This document shows positions 54,279 to 63,395 of a stretch of DNA of 64,000 nucleotides, one piece after another (the first letter of the stretch is position 1; every line of letters starts with the position of its first letter). The translations under genes were made by a program, and so were the position numbers. Under the pieces are notes generated by a model that saw nothing but the letters and a program-made list of their open reading frames with translations, had not been told where the DNA came from and ran no database searches. The stretch is taken from positions 1 through 64,000 of the forward strand of contig JBEKBJ010000003.1 of the NCBI GenBank assembly GCA_050015455.1, read 5' to 3'. Source of the DNA: JAGDMS01 sp050015455. GTDB taxonomy: Bacteria; Desulfobacterota; Binatia; HRBIN30.

Positions 54279-55418
54279 GTGACGAGGTCGAAGAACAAGA
54301 TTCATGTGGGTGTGATCTGTGGCGGACGTTCCGGCGAGCACGAGATTTCACTGCGCTCGGCGCGATCTATCGTCGATGCGATCGACCGTGACAGGTACCG
54401 CGTCAGCTTGATCGGAATTGACCACAGCGGGCGCTGGCACCTCCTGGACCAGCCCGCGTTCCGGCGCCTCACCGATGCTGCGCTCCCGGCGCTGAACGGC
54501 ACCGGCAGCGAGGTCATGCTGCTACCGACACCCACGATGGGCACACTGCTCGAGCGCGAGAAACCGGGGACTCCGCTCGGCAAACTCGATGTCATCTTTC
54601 CGGTGTTGCACGGGCCGTACGGCGAAGATGGGACGGTTCAGGGTCTGCTCGAGTTGGCGGACATCCCTTACGTCGGCGCCGGCGTGTTGGGTTCCGCCGT
54701 GGGTATGGACAAGGATGTGCAGAAGCGGTTGCTGCGTGGCGCCGGGGTTCCAGTGGTGCCGTTTGTCGTGACGACACGCGCACGCTGGAGCGCCGATGCC
54801 GTCACGGTGAGCGCGCAGGCATGTGGGCTCGGCCTGCCGCTGTTCGTGAAGCCTGCCAACCTCGGCTCATCGGTCGGGATCACCAAGGTGAAAGCCGTCG
54901 ATGACTTGGCGGCCGCGGTCGCGAACGCGTTGGACTATGACAACAAAGTGCTCATCGAAAAGGGCATCGACGCGCGCGAGATCGAATGCGCCGTGTTGGG
55001 CAACGAAGATGCGCAGGCGTCAGTTCCCGGCGAGATCTGTCCGAAGGCGGAGTTCTACTCGTATGAGGCCAAGTACGTTGACGAGAACGGCGCCACACTG
55101 CTGATTCCAGCGCCGCTCACCGAAGCCGAAGCCACGACGGTGCGAAAGCTCGCGGTGCAGGTTTTCCAGCTGCTCGATTGCGCCGGCATGGCGCGCGTCG
55201 ACTTCTTTCTGGAGCGCGGCACGGGGCAGTGGTACGTGAACGAGCTCAACAGCATTCCCGGGTTCACCACCATCAGTATGTACCCGAAACTGTGGGAGGC
55301 GTCCGGGTTGCCCTACCGAGAGCTGATCGGTCGGCTCATCGATCTGGCGCTCGAACGCCACGCGCAGCGCCGGGGGCTGAAGAAATCGTACACCCCGATC
55401 GCGGCGAAAGTGGAGTAA
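54279..55418 (+). CDS. ddl: D-alanine--D-alanine ligase
   Basis: ATP-grasp ligase that makes the D-Ala-D-Ala dipeptide of peptidoglycan. The 379-residue protein shows VGVICGGRSGEHEISLRSA, VLHGPYGEDGTVQGLLELA, PLFVKPANLGSSVGITKV, EIECAVLGNEDA and VNELNSIPGFTTISMYPKLW. Serine in GGRSGEHE and the EKxxxG-type residues are in place. GTG 54279 follows AAGGAGG at seven bases; the open frame begins 30 bases earlier. Normally in a mur/fts cluster, here it stands alone and converges with aroQ. Confidence 0.95.
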   Translation: MTRSKNKIHVGVICGGRSGEHEISLRSARSIVDAIDRDRYRVSLIGIDHSGRWHLLDQPAFRRLTDAALPALNGTGSEVMLLPTPTMGTLLEREKPGTPLGKLDVIFPVLHGPYGEDGTVQGLLELADIPYVGAGVLGSAVGMDKDVQKRLLRGAGVPVVPFVVTTRARWSADAVTVSAQACGLGLPLFVKPANLGSSVGITKVKAVDDLAAAVANALDYDNKVLIEKGIDAREIECAVLGNEDAQASVPGEICPKAEFYSYEAKYVDENGATLLIPAPLTEAEATTVRKLAVQVFQLLDCAGMARVDFFLERGTGQWYVNELNSIPGFTTISMYPKLWEASGLPYRELIGRLIDLALERHAQRRGLKKSYTPIAAKVE

Positions 55419-55444
55419 GCCCGCGCCGACCGAGGTGGGTGCCG

Positions 55445-55927
55445 CTATTTGCGAGCCAACAAGGCCGCCGCCGCCCGCAGGCCCAGGAGATAGCTCTCCG
55501 CACCAAAGCCGACGATCTGCCCAACGGCAATGTCGGCGATCAGTGAGCGGTGGCGGAAGGCCTCACGTTTGTAGGTGTTCGACAGATGCACCTCGATGAC
55601 CGGCAACTCCGTGGCCAGCAGGGCGTCACGGATGGCCACGCTGGTATGCGTGTAAGCTCCAGCGTTGATGACAATGGCGTCTGCCAACTCACGCGCCGCT
55701 TGTATGCGGTCCACCAACTTGCCTTCGCTGTTCGATTGAAAGGTCTCCAGCGCGACACCTAACTCGCTGGCCAACTCACGCAGGTGGCGCTCGATGTCGG
55801 CGAGTGTTTCGCGACCGTAGATACCCGGCTCGCGGGTTCCAACCAGATTCAGATTCGGCCCGTGTAAGATCAGTACACGAAATGCAAGCTGACTCTTCCG
55901 GCTCCGGAGGTTCGTCTTGACGGCCAT
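55445..55927 (-). CDS. aroQ: 3-Dehydroquinate dehydratase, type II
   Basis: Third shikimate-pathway step, 3-dehydroquinate to 3-dehydroshikimate. The 160-residue protein has the type II signatures LILHGPNLNLVGTREPGIYG (catalytic Tyr region), TFQSNSEGKLVDRI, IVINAGAYTHTSVAIRDAL and PVIEVHLSNTYKREAFRH. Length is usual, with a short N-terminal extension (MAVKTNLRSRKSQ). It lies 86 bases after the giant lipoprotein and in the same direction as aroB, from which it is separated by two surface-protein genes. Confidence 0.95.
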   Translation of the reverse strand: MAVKTNLRSRKSQLAFRVLILHGPNLNLVGTREPGIYGRETLADIERHLRELASELGVALETFQSNSEGKLVDRIQAARELADAIVINAGAYTHTSVAIRDALLATELPVIEVHLSNTYKREAFRHRSLIADIAVGQIVGFGAESYLLGLRAAAALLARK

Positions 55928-56013
55928 GGCGGTGCCTTAGCAGAGTCCAAGGGGTTAGGGCCAGCCCAGCCCGTGGGGGCTCGGGTGTTCGAGCCCCCAC
56001 GGACTGCAGCAGT

Positions 56014-59000
56014 TCACGGCCCCAGCTCACCGCTCGTCAACAACGAGGTAACGTTTCCGTTTGGCGAGGTGATTGTCACCGAAATGACCGCCGGCTCGTC
56101 ACTGGTCAGTCCGGTAGGAGCCGTGAGCACAAAGGTGAATTGCGTCAGGCCGCCCACCAACTGGTTGAATGACTCACCGTCCGGCACGGTGATGCCGCCG
56201 CCCGTCACGGTGCCATTGGACGCGCTGATGGCGATTGTCGATCCGCCGACCAGGGGGTTGACCAGATCGTCATGCACATTGATCGTAAATGACATTGATG
56301 CCCCGGTCGAGAGGTAGAACGAGTAACACGATCCTGGCGACCCTGGCAACGAGCACCCTTCCAGTACCGGCGCTTGCGTGGGGCCGGAGAAGGTCACGGG
56401 GATGGCGCGCCACACCAGGATGTTGTTATCCCAGTACCCATGCGTGCCTTGCCCGATTCCAGTCGTGCCGACGCTGTCCCAGACCCCGTTCCCATTGGTG
56501 TCGACGAACAGTTCGAAGTCGTCCGTGACGTTGAACTGGTTGTCGCAAAGGGAGCTTGGCGGTGAGATCGGGCAGGTGGAGTCAGCTGGCGGGTAGGGCC
56601 GGAAGTCGATGAAGGGCTCGGGTATATCGTCCGTCAGGATGACGTCAGCTTGCGGGCCGGGTGCGGGCGGACACGGCGGAGCGTTGAAGCCGGGAGCGCA
56701 GTCGAAAATGCCATCGCCGTTGTTGTCCTTGAACGACTCTTCGCCATGAGTGAAGGCCATGACCGTCACGATGCCGGTCGGTGGGACGACTCCCTCGGTC
56801 ACCAACGTCGCGGTCGCGACGCCGGAGGCATCCGTGGTAGTTGGGCTGACCACGCTGGCGGCGTTGGTGACGAAGGACACTGCCGTTCCCGGCGGGACAG
56901 CGTTGCCGAACCGGTCGTTGACGTACGCCGAGATTTGATCCGACAGGCCGAACGTCACGCGGCCCTGAATGTTCAGCTGCTTCGCCGCGATACTGAAGTG
57001 ATTGTATGCTGGCGGCGCACCGAGGATGCTGACCGCCGTTGATTGCGCCGAAACTCCCGGGTTCGTCACCACGGTAGCGACTACCCGCACGGTCGTAGCC
57101 TGGATGCCACTGGTCACCGTGGTGCTGACCAGCCCGTTCTGATCACTCACCGCCGACAGCGGATTGAGGCTTTCCGATCCGCTGCCGGACAGCGTGAATT
57201 GGACAGCGACGCCAGACATGGGGTTGTTTGTGGTGCTGTTTACCTTGAAGACCAGCGTCGACTGTTCCGGCAGCCCGGAGCCACGCACACCAATGGACGG
57301 AGGCGTGGCGCCCAGGAATTGGATCGAGCCGGCCGGGGGTGTTGGGCTCAGCGTTGGAGTGCTCGGGGGCGTAAAGGTGGCCACGCCTGAGGGCCAAGGA
57401 CTCGGCGTCGCCGTGATGGTGGGCGTATTCGTTGGCGGTGGCGTCGCTGTCATTGTTGGCGTCGCCGTCGGCCGGGTGTCAGGCAACGTGATCGTCTTCT
57501 CCGCCTCGATCACCGCCCCCGTCGCGGTCGTGACGCGAGCACGGATAGTGATCGTGGTTCCCTGCATATCGTACACGTACTTGATGCACGCCAGAGCATC
57601 GCCCGGCTGTGGTGTGACGCTGAAGCTGATGGTGCAAGGCTGCGCCTCATTGGTGAATCCGGGGCTGGTGATCGACACACCCGAGACCGGATTCACCAGG
57701 CTGAACTCCACCGGCACGCCATCGGCGATGGTTGCACCGTTGGCGTCGGTCACCAGCGCGCTCACCACGCTGGAGAACGTCCCGTCACCATTATCGACGC
57801 GCTGGTTCTCGGCCAGATCCACATCGATGAAGGCCGCAGGCGGTCCCTGCTGCGTGACTCCAGCCGTCGCGATGCGGCCGAGCGCATCCGTAGCGGTGAT
57901 CAAGAACGTCCCGACTTCGTTGCCGGCAGTGAAGGTGAACGAACCACCGGACGCCGGCACCACGGTCGTATTCAGACACCCGACTCCGCTGGCGGAGATC
58001 GTGAACGGCGCCGCCCCGCCGCTCACCACGAACGTTTGCGGGATGCCGTTACAATTGGGCGGTGGTTCAACTCCGGCCCACAGCGTCGCGCCGCTCGGTG
58101 CGATACTGGGAGGCTGTACGGTCGGTGTCGCAGTAGGCAGAACCGTGGGCGTCGACGTGATCGTCGGCGTGGCGGTGGGACGTGTATCGATGAGAATAAT
58201 CTGCCGTTCGTCCGAAACGAAGCCGCCGGTCGCGGTTTGCACGGTTGCCTGCACGGTCACGGTCGTGCCCTGCAGTGCTGCAACATACTTAAGGCACGAC
58301 AGCGCGTCACCGGGCTGCAGCACGATGCTGAAGTCGATCGTACATGGCTGCGCCTGGCCGGTGTATCCTGGGCTGGTCAGTGACACCCCAGAGACCGGAT
58401 CGACCAAGGTGAATGTGACCGGCACTCCATCTCCAACGACGACGCCGGAGACATCGGTCACCAGGGCGCTCACGATCGTCGTGAAGGTCCCGTCCTGGTT
58501 GTTGGTCACGTGACTGAGGATCTGATCCAAGCGCACGTAAGCAGCGCCGGGGGTTGGCGGCACGGTCGCCGTCGCCGGCACGGTCGCCGATGCCGGCGGT
58601 GTGTTCGTAGGCAGCGGTGTGAGCGTGAACGTCGGGGTCGGAGGCCCTTGGACCGTGACCCCGGCCGATGCGGTCTTCCCTGCAGCGTCGGTCACGGTGA
58701 TGGTGAAGTTACCGAGCACGTTGCCCGCCGTGAAGATGAACGAGCCACCCGAAGCGGGAACGCTGCTGACGCTGACACAGCCGCCACCAGCAAACACGCT
58801 GAATGGTGGACTGCCGCCCGTAACCACGAAGGTCTGGGTTGCACCGTTGCAGCCGTTCGGCGGTGCGCCGTCGCCTGCAGCCAGGGTCGATTGGGTTGGC
58901 GCGATCATCGGTGGCTGCGGCGTCGGTGTGGGCGACGGAGCCAGTGTCGGAGTCGCCGTGGGAGTGAAAGTGGCGGTGATCGTCGGCGTCGGCGTCGGCA

Positions 59001-62000
59001 TCGCGAGGAAGGTGATGACATCGGATACCGTGACCGAGCCGTTGCCGCCGCCCGGCAGCGAATCCAAATCTGACGTGACCTTGATCGTGACGACGTCGAC
59101 CTCGGACGTCGTGGACTGCGGCGCATTGTCGAGCACAGTGAAGTGGAACCGATTGATCCCGTCGATCAGCTGATCGAAGGTTATGGCGTCCGGTAAGGTG
59201 AAGTTGCTCAGGCCGATGACGCGGGCGCGACTGCCATCAACGGAGATGGCCACCGTCGACCCGCCGACGATCGGGTTTCCCACTCCCGTATTGACCAGCG
59301 GATCGGGATTGTCGCTGACGATCAACGTGTAGTTGAGGGATCCGCCGGCCTCTATGGGACCAGTACTGCCCGGAATCAGCCAGACGCTGGTCGGTCCGGA
59401 GAAGGTAGTGCAAACGTTGTTGAACACCACCACCTGGTCGCCGCACGCCGGTGTTCCCGAGCCTTGATCGCTGTCCCACTTACCGTTGCCGTTGAGGTCG
59501 ATGAAGTCCTCACCGGGGTCGTAGGTGCCGTTGCAGTTGGCATCGTAGAACGGTTCCGGTATCGCCAGCAGCTGATCGCCGCTGTCGCACACGCCGTTAC
59601 CGTTCACGTCGATAAAGGGCCGTTCTCCGCTACTGGTCGCCAGCGTGACGACGATCCCGTTGGCCGGGACGGGGGCTTGCGTCACGAGCGTTGCCGTCGC
59701 CTGGCCGAGATCGCTGGTGGTGGTGGGGTTGCCGATCGCGCCACCCTTGGTCGTGAAGTCGACGGTTGTCCCCGGCGGCACCGGATTTCCAAAGCGGTCG
59801 GCGACAAACGCGGTGATCGTATCGGCAATCCCATAGTAGACGCCGCCCGAAACGTTGGCTAACTTATGCACCACGCTGAAGTTCGGCTGCGACGGTGGCC
59901 CGCCGAGAATACTGACGGCCGCCGAGCGCACGATGAGCGGCGGCGACACGCTGTCGACTTCCGCTGTGACCTGGACGCTCATCGCCCGCTCACCGCTGGT
60001 CAACGTCACTTGCACATTGCCAGCACTGTCCGTCACCGCCTGCAGCGGCGAGATCTGCTCGTCTGCAATCCGCGCGATGGAAAAATTCACCGTGACTGCC
60101 GAGAGGGGAGCGCCCACGGCGTCCGTGACCTGGAAGGTGAGCACCGATTGCTCCGGCAAACCCGAACCGCGCACGCCGATGGTGGCAGGCTGCGCGCCGA
60201 GAAATTGCATCGCTCCAGGCTGAGCCACCGGCGTCGGTGTACCCGGTGTCGGTGTGGTGGTGGCTGTGACGTTGACGATGGGGACGGTAACGTCGGTGAT
60301 CGGCAGGCCACCACCCCCCACCTGTACGGTCGCCGTGCCAGACTCCGTCCCGGCTGGAATAACCAAAGTGGCGCTCGCCTGGCCGTTACTGTCGGTCAGG
60401 GCCGACTGATCGATGGTGCCGACGGACGTAGTGAAGTGGATGCGCACGTTCTCAACCGGATCCAAGTTGGCATCGAACACCGAGACGCGGACGAGGGCAG
60501 GGGCGTCATCGGTGTTGTTGACGAGAACCGTGGCGGGTACCACCTTCACTTCCAAATCGCTGACCGCACCTGGCAGCGTGACTGCCTGGCCGCCTTGGTT
60601 ATCGACGCTGCCCACGGTGGCGTGTACCTGTATTTCCGTCGCCTGCAGCGCGATCGGGTATTTCACGCAGGTGATGGCATCGCCGAGCTCGAGTGAGATC
60701 GGCAGGCCGGTTTGGGTAACGTACTGACTGGTGTCACACGGCGGCTCCGCGTCGGTCACCGCACTGCCTGACAGGACCACGTTCTGCGCCGGATCGTCGG
60801 AGCCGTTTGTCAGCATGGCGAAGAACACGCCGGTCCCGTCTTCAACCGGATTACCCTGTGCGTCCGTGACGCTTGCGGTCAGCACAGTCAGCAGCGTGCC
60901 GTCATTGTTGTTGCTGAATTTCTGACTGATGCTGATCCCGATGTGGCTGGCTGGCCCCGAGGAGACGGTCACCACCGTCTGCTGCTCGCTGAGCGGTGCA
61001 GGCACACCGTATACTGTGGTATCCGCGCAAGCTGCAATCGTTATCGGGCCGGGTTGCGGGCCGGCGTGCACCTGGATGACGGCAACTCCTGCAACGTCGG
61101 AAACCGAGACCGGGTCGTCCGCTGCGCACAGCGTCGTAGGGATAGGCGTCGGCGAGCTGGTCGGCACTGGTGTCGTCACAGGCAGAATGGCAGCGCCGGC
61201 AGCACTCGCTGCGGCGACAACGTGGTAGTGGACGTTGACGCCACTCAGCGGATTGCCGTTGTTGTCGAATACGCGGCCGATGACGGTGGCCAGCTCCGTC
61301 CCGCCCGTACCCGCCACTTGGATATGGGTCGGGCTCGCACCAAGCGTGATAGCAGCCGGTTCCCCTGGTGGCACGCCAGGATTGACCGTACCCGAGCCGG
61401 CCACGACCGTGATCGTCGCCGAACCGGATACACTTCCGGCTACCGCGCTGACGGTGAAGGGTCCTTCCGGCATACCGACGGGCACCTGCAACACCGAGGT
61501 CGCAACGCCGCTCTGCGTCTGGTCCGTCAGCGGATTCACGTAGCCTGCCGGCGTAACGAACAACACGTCGATACCGTTGATTGGAGCGTTGTCGGCGTCG
61601 AGCACCGCCGCGGTGAGATTAATCGCGCCGCCCGAGAGATTGCCTACCGTGGATGGGTCGGCTTGCAAGACCACGGTCGCGACCGGTTTCGTACTGACAC
61701 CGGCGACCACGTTGACCGAAACGTTGCCGGTCTTGCCGCACGCCTGAGCTGAGACGGCCAGGGAACCGACGCTCGAGTTCACCGGAATGTTCAGCGTGGT
61801 CATCGCCGTGCCGTTGTTGTCGGTCGTCTGCACCAATTGGCTGAACGACGCCGCGTTTCCCGGTTGCACCTCGAAAAGGATGGCGACTCCCGCCACTCGG
61901 ATGTTGTTCGAATCGAAGGCGATCGCAGTAATCTTAGCGCTGCCACCCGTCTGGCTGCTCACGTTCGGCGTGTCGGTCTGGACAATGATCGTCTGCACGA

Positions 62001-62691
62001 CTGCACACGGCTCGGGGGTCGGTGTCACCGTTGGGGTCCAAGTCGGCGTCGGGGTCGGGGTCGGCGTTGGCGTCGGGGTCGGGGTTGGTATCGGGGTCCA
62101 AGTCGGCGTCGGCGTCAGGCTCGGGGTTGGTGTCGGCGTCAGGGTCGGGGTTAGCGTCGGCGTCACTGAGGGCGTCGGTGTCACTGAGGGCGTCGGCGTC
62201 GGCGTGCTCGTCGCGGTTGGTGCGGGGCCCACAGAGACCCTCAGCGTCACTGACAGCCCATTGAGCGGTGACGTCGGGTCTATAACGCCGACTGTCAAGG
62301 GGTAAAGTCCGGCCGCTGGGGCCAGAGCGGAGCCGCTAAATGAGCCGTCACCACCGGTAATACCGACGCTGCCAGGAGACAACACGGTCAAGTTTGTTGT
62401 GATCGCCACCTCTTGACCGGCAACGGGATGACCCTGGGAGTCTTTCAGGAACACGCTGAATGCAGTGGTGTCACCCGCCGCGAGTTCGACGTTCTGAATG
62501 CATAACGTTATCGCCCCGGCATTAGAGCTCTCGGTCCATTGATTGGGACACACTGGCAGGGGGGTCGGCGTCAATTGCCCGGTCTGCGAGGAGCTGGTGC
62601 TGCTGCCGCCGCCACCACCCCCGCAGCTACTCACCAGCAGCACCAGGCCCGCTGCCAGACCCAATCTAGCCATCCCCATCCGGCGTCCCAT
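56014..62691 (-). CDS. Giant Ig-like (Big_1-type) repeat lipoprotein with Thr-Pro linkers
   Basis: A 2225-residue cell-surface protein. The lipobox LVLLVSSC places the lipidated Cys at 23, followed by a Gly-rich spacer. About 15 Ig-like bacterial domains of the invasin type follow (motifs of the form GNPVxGVxVxF and DxNGxAxxTL), separated by TPT linkers, one very long (about residues 155-230). EF-hand-like loops occur (DVNGNGVCDSGDQ, DLNGNGKWDSDQ, DTNGNGVWDSVG). The C-terminal half is an internal duplication in order A-B-B'-A'. No enzymatic domain is seen. GAGGAGGCGAACG precedes the ATG. It is likely an adhesin or surface scaffold. Confidence 0.85.
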   Translation of the reverse strand: MGRRMGMARLGLAAGLVLLVSSCGGGGGGSSTSSSQTGQLTPTPLPVCPNQWTESSNAGAITLCIQNVELAAGDTTAFSVFLKDSQGHPVAGQEVAITTNLTVLSPGSVGITGGDGSFSGSALAPAAGLYPLTVGVIDPTSPLNGLSVTLRVSVGPAPTATSTPTPTPSVTPTPSVTPTLTPTLTPTPTPSLTPTPTWTPIPTPTPTPTPTPTPTPTWTPTVTPTPEPCAVVQTIIVQTDTPNVSSQTGGSAKITAIAFDSNNIRVAGVAILFEVQPGNAASFSQLVQTTDNNGTAMTTLNIPVNSSVGSLAVSAQACGKTGNVSVNVVAGVSTKPVATVVLQADPSTVGNLSGGAINLTAAVLDADNAPINGIDVLFVTPAGYVNPLTDQTQSGVATSVLQVPVGMPEGPFTVSAVAGSVSGSATITVVAGSGTVNPGVPPGEPAAITLGASPTHIQVAGTGGTELATVIGRVFDNNGNPLSGVNVHYHVVAAASAAGAAILPVTTPVPTSSPTPIPTTLCAADDPVSVSDVAGVAVIQVHAGPQPGPITIAACADTTVYGVPAPLSEQQTVVTVSSGPASHIGISISQKFSNNNDGTLLTVLTASVTDAQGNPVEDGTGVFFAMLTNGSDDPAQNVVLSGSAVTDAEPPCDTSQYVTQTGLPISLELGDAITCVKYPIALQATEIQVHATVGSVDNQGGQAVTLPGAVSDLEVKVVPATVLVNNTDDAPALVRVSVFDANLDPVENVRIHFTTSVGTIDQSALTDSNGQASATLVIPAGTESGTATVQVGGGGLPITDVTVPIVNVTATTTPTPGTPTPVAQPGAMQFLGAQPATIGVRGSGLPEQSVLTFQVTDAVGAPLSAVTVNFSIARIADEQISPLQAVTDSAGNVQVTLTSGERAMSVQVTAEVDSVSPPLIVRSAAVSILGGPPSQPNFSVVHKLANVSGGVYYGIADTITAFVADRFGNPVPPGTTVDFTTKGGAIGNPTTTSDLGQATATLVTQAPVPANGIVVTLATSSGERPFIDVNGNGVCDSGDQLLAIPEPFYDANCNGTYDPGEDFIDLNGNGKWDSDQGSGTPACGDQVVVFNNVCTTFSGPTSVWLIPGSTGPIEAGGSLNYTLIVSDNPDPLVNTGVGNPIVGGSTVAISVDGSRARVIGLSNFTLPDAITFDQLIDGINRFHFTVLDNAPQSTTSEVDVVTIKVTSDLDSLPGGGNGSVTVSDVITFLAMPTPTPTITATFTPTATPTLAPSPTPTPQPPMIAPTQSTLAAGDGAPPNGCNGATQTFVVTGGSPPFSVFAGGGCVSVSSVPASGGSFIFTAGNVLGNFTITVTDAAGKTASAGVTVQGPPTPTFTLTPLPTNTPPASATVPATATVPPTPGAAYVRLDQILSHVTNNQDGTFTTIVSALVTDVSGVVVGDGVPVTFTLVDPVSGVSLTSPGYTGQAQPCTIDFSIVLQPGDALSCLKYVAALQGTTVTVQATVQTATGGFVSDERQIILIDTRPTATPTITSTPTVLPTATPTVQPPSIAPSGATLWAGVEPPPNCNGIPQTFVVSGGAAPFTISASGVGCLNTTVVPASGGSFTFTAGNEVGTFLITATDALGRIATAGVTQQGPPAAFIDVDLAENQRVDNGDGTFSSVVSALVTDANGATIADGVPVEFSLVNPVSGVSITSPGFTNEAQPCTISFSVTPQPGDALACIKYVYDMQGTTITIRARVTTATGAVIEAEKTITLPDTRPTATPTMTATPPPTNTPTITATPSPWPSGVATFTPPSTPTLSPTPPAGSIQFLGATPPSIGVRGSGLPEQSTLVFKVNSTTNNPMSGVAVQFTLSGSGSESLNPLSAVSDQNGLVSTTVTSGIQATTVRVVATVVTNPGVSAQSTAVSILGAPPAYNHFSIAAKQLNIQGRVTFGLSDQISAYVNDRFGNAVPPGTAVSFVTNAASVVSPTTTDASGVATATLVTEGVVPPTGIVTVMAFTHGEESFKDNNGDGIFDCAPGFNAPPCPPAPGPQADVILTDDIPEPFIDFRPYPPADSTCPISPPSSLCDNQFNVTDDFELFVDTNGNGVWDSVGTTGIGQGTHGYWDNNILVWRAIPVTFSGPTQAPVLEGCSLPGSPGSCYSFYLSTGASMSFTINVHDDLVNPLVGGSTIAISASNGTVTGGGITVPDGESFNQLVGGLTQFTFVLTAPTGLTSDEPAVISVTITSPNGNVTSLLTSGELGP
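56017..60220. repeat. Outer A modules flanking the B modules in the giant gene
   Basis: A module of about 1.2 kb at roughly 59000-60220 (FLGAQPATIGVRGSGLPEQS, DRFGNPVPPGTTV, GGSTVAIS) recurs at roughly 56017-57335 (FLGATPPSIGVRGSGLPEQS, DRFGNAVPPGTAV, GGSTIAIS). With the B pair between them the gene reads A-B-B'-A' in the direction of translation. Confidence 0.7.
57440..58920. repeat. Tandem B modules inside the giant lipoprotein gene
   Basis: Two adjacent units (about 58140-58920 and 57440-58115) encode near-parallel readings, for example LVDPVSGVSLTSPGYTGQAQ against LVNPVSGVSITSPGFTNEAQ, ILIDTRPTATPTITSTP against TLPDTRPTATPTMTATP, and PASGGSFIFTAGN against PASGGSFTFTAGN. Boundaries are approximate. 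Confidence 0.75.
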
Positions 62692-62732
62692 CGTTCGCCT
62701 CCTCGCGTTGCGTCAATTAAAGTGGCAGCGCC

Positions 62733-63368
62733 TCATCCACTAGTGCAGTTGTCATAGTCGGCAAAGGTCACCGTGTAACCGGCGCTGGTCTGGAATGTGT
62801 GGACCGCGTCGAACGCGGAGAAGGTGATGGTTACGTTGTAGGTACCCTGCCGGTTAAGGAAGAATCCCTTATCGCTGAAATCGAAAAGGAGGATGCCGTT
62901 GATGGTTGTCTCGGTATGCACACAGCTCCCGGCGGTCGTACTCGAGGCGCTGATGCAATCGGCATCAGCTGAGCACTGCTGGTCGATATTGCTGCAGCGC
63001 CCGCCGGGGAGAACGCCGCCCAGCTGGTGTGTGATCGTTGCGACGCTGCCCGCCGGCCCGACGGCAATGACCACTTGCTGCAGATGCAGGTCGGCCGCTT
63101 CGTTGTTGCGGAACGTGGCGTTGATGATCGTCTGGGTAAAAGACTCGTAATCAGAGCAGCTGCCATCTTCCGCTTCCACACAGCAGTCCTGCAAGACATC
63201 TACGTCCGCGCTGGTTGCCCTCACCGAGTCAGCTTGGGTAATCCCGTTACTGTCGAAGCCCACGAACTGGAAGACCAGCGCATCGTCGTTCCCACTCGTT
63301 GAGCCGCACCCCGTCACCACCGCCGCCACCAACGCGACACCCATCATTCGCCCGCACAGCCACCGCAT
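62733..63368 (-). CDS. Small outer lipoprotein of unknown function
   Basis: The 211-residue protein has a lipobox (VAAVVTGC, Cys21) and a GGGAGGAACTC ribosome site. The mature part is acidic, with a Cys-rich stretch (CCVEAEDGSCSDYE, CSNIDQQCSADADC) and beta-rich sequence (GTYNVTITFSAFD, AGYTVTFADYDNC). I do not recognise a family. It lies 27 bases after aroB and 41 before the giant lipoprotein, so the two lipoproteins probably act together at the surface. Confidence 0.72.
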   Translation of the reverse strand: MRWLCGRMMGVALVAAVVTGCGSTSGNDDALVFQFVGFDSNGITQADSVRATSADVDVLQDCCVEAEDGSCSDYESFTQTIINATFRNNEAADLHLQQVVIAVGPAGSVATITHQLGGVLPGGRCSNIDQQCSADADCISASSTTAGSCVHTETTINGILLFDFSDKGFFLNRQGTYNVTITFSAFDAVHTFQTSAGYTVTFADYDNCTSG

Positions 63369-63395
63369 GAGTTCCTCCCTGTTGTGCGCGCCGGC

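Noticed and set aside
61787..62305. Plus-strand Val-Gly frame opposite the giant lipoprotein linker
   Set aside because: Shadow of the long TPT linker of the minus-strand gene.
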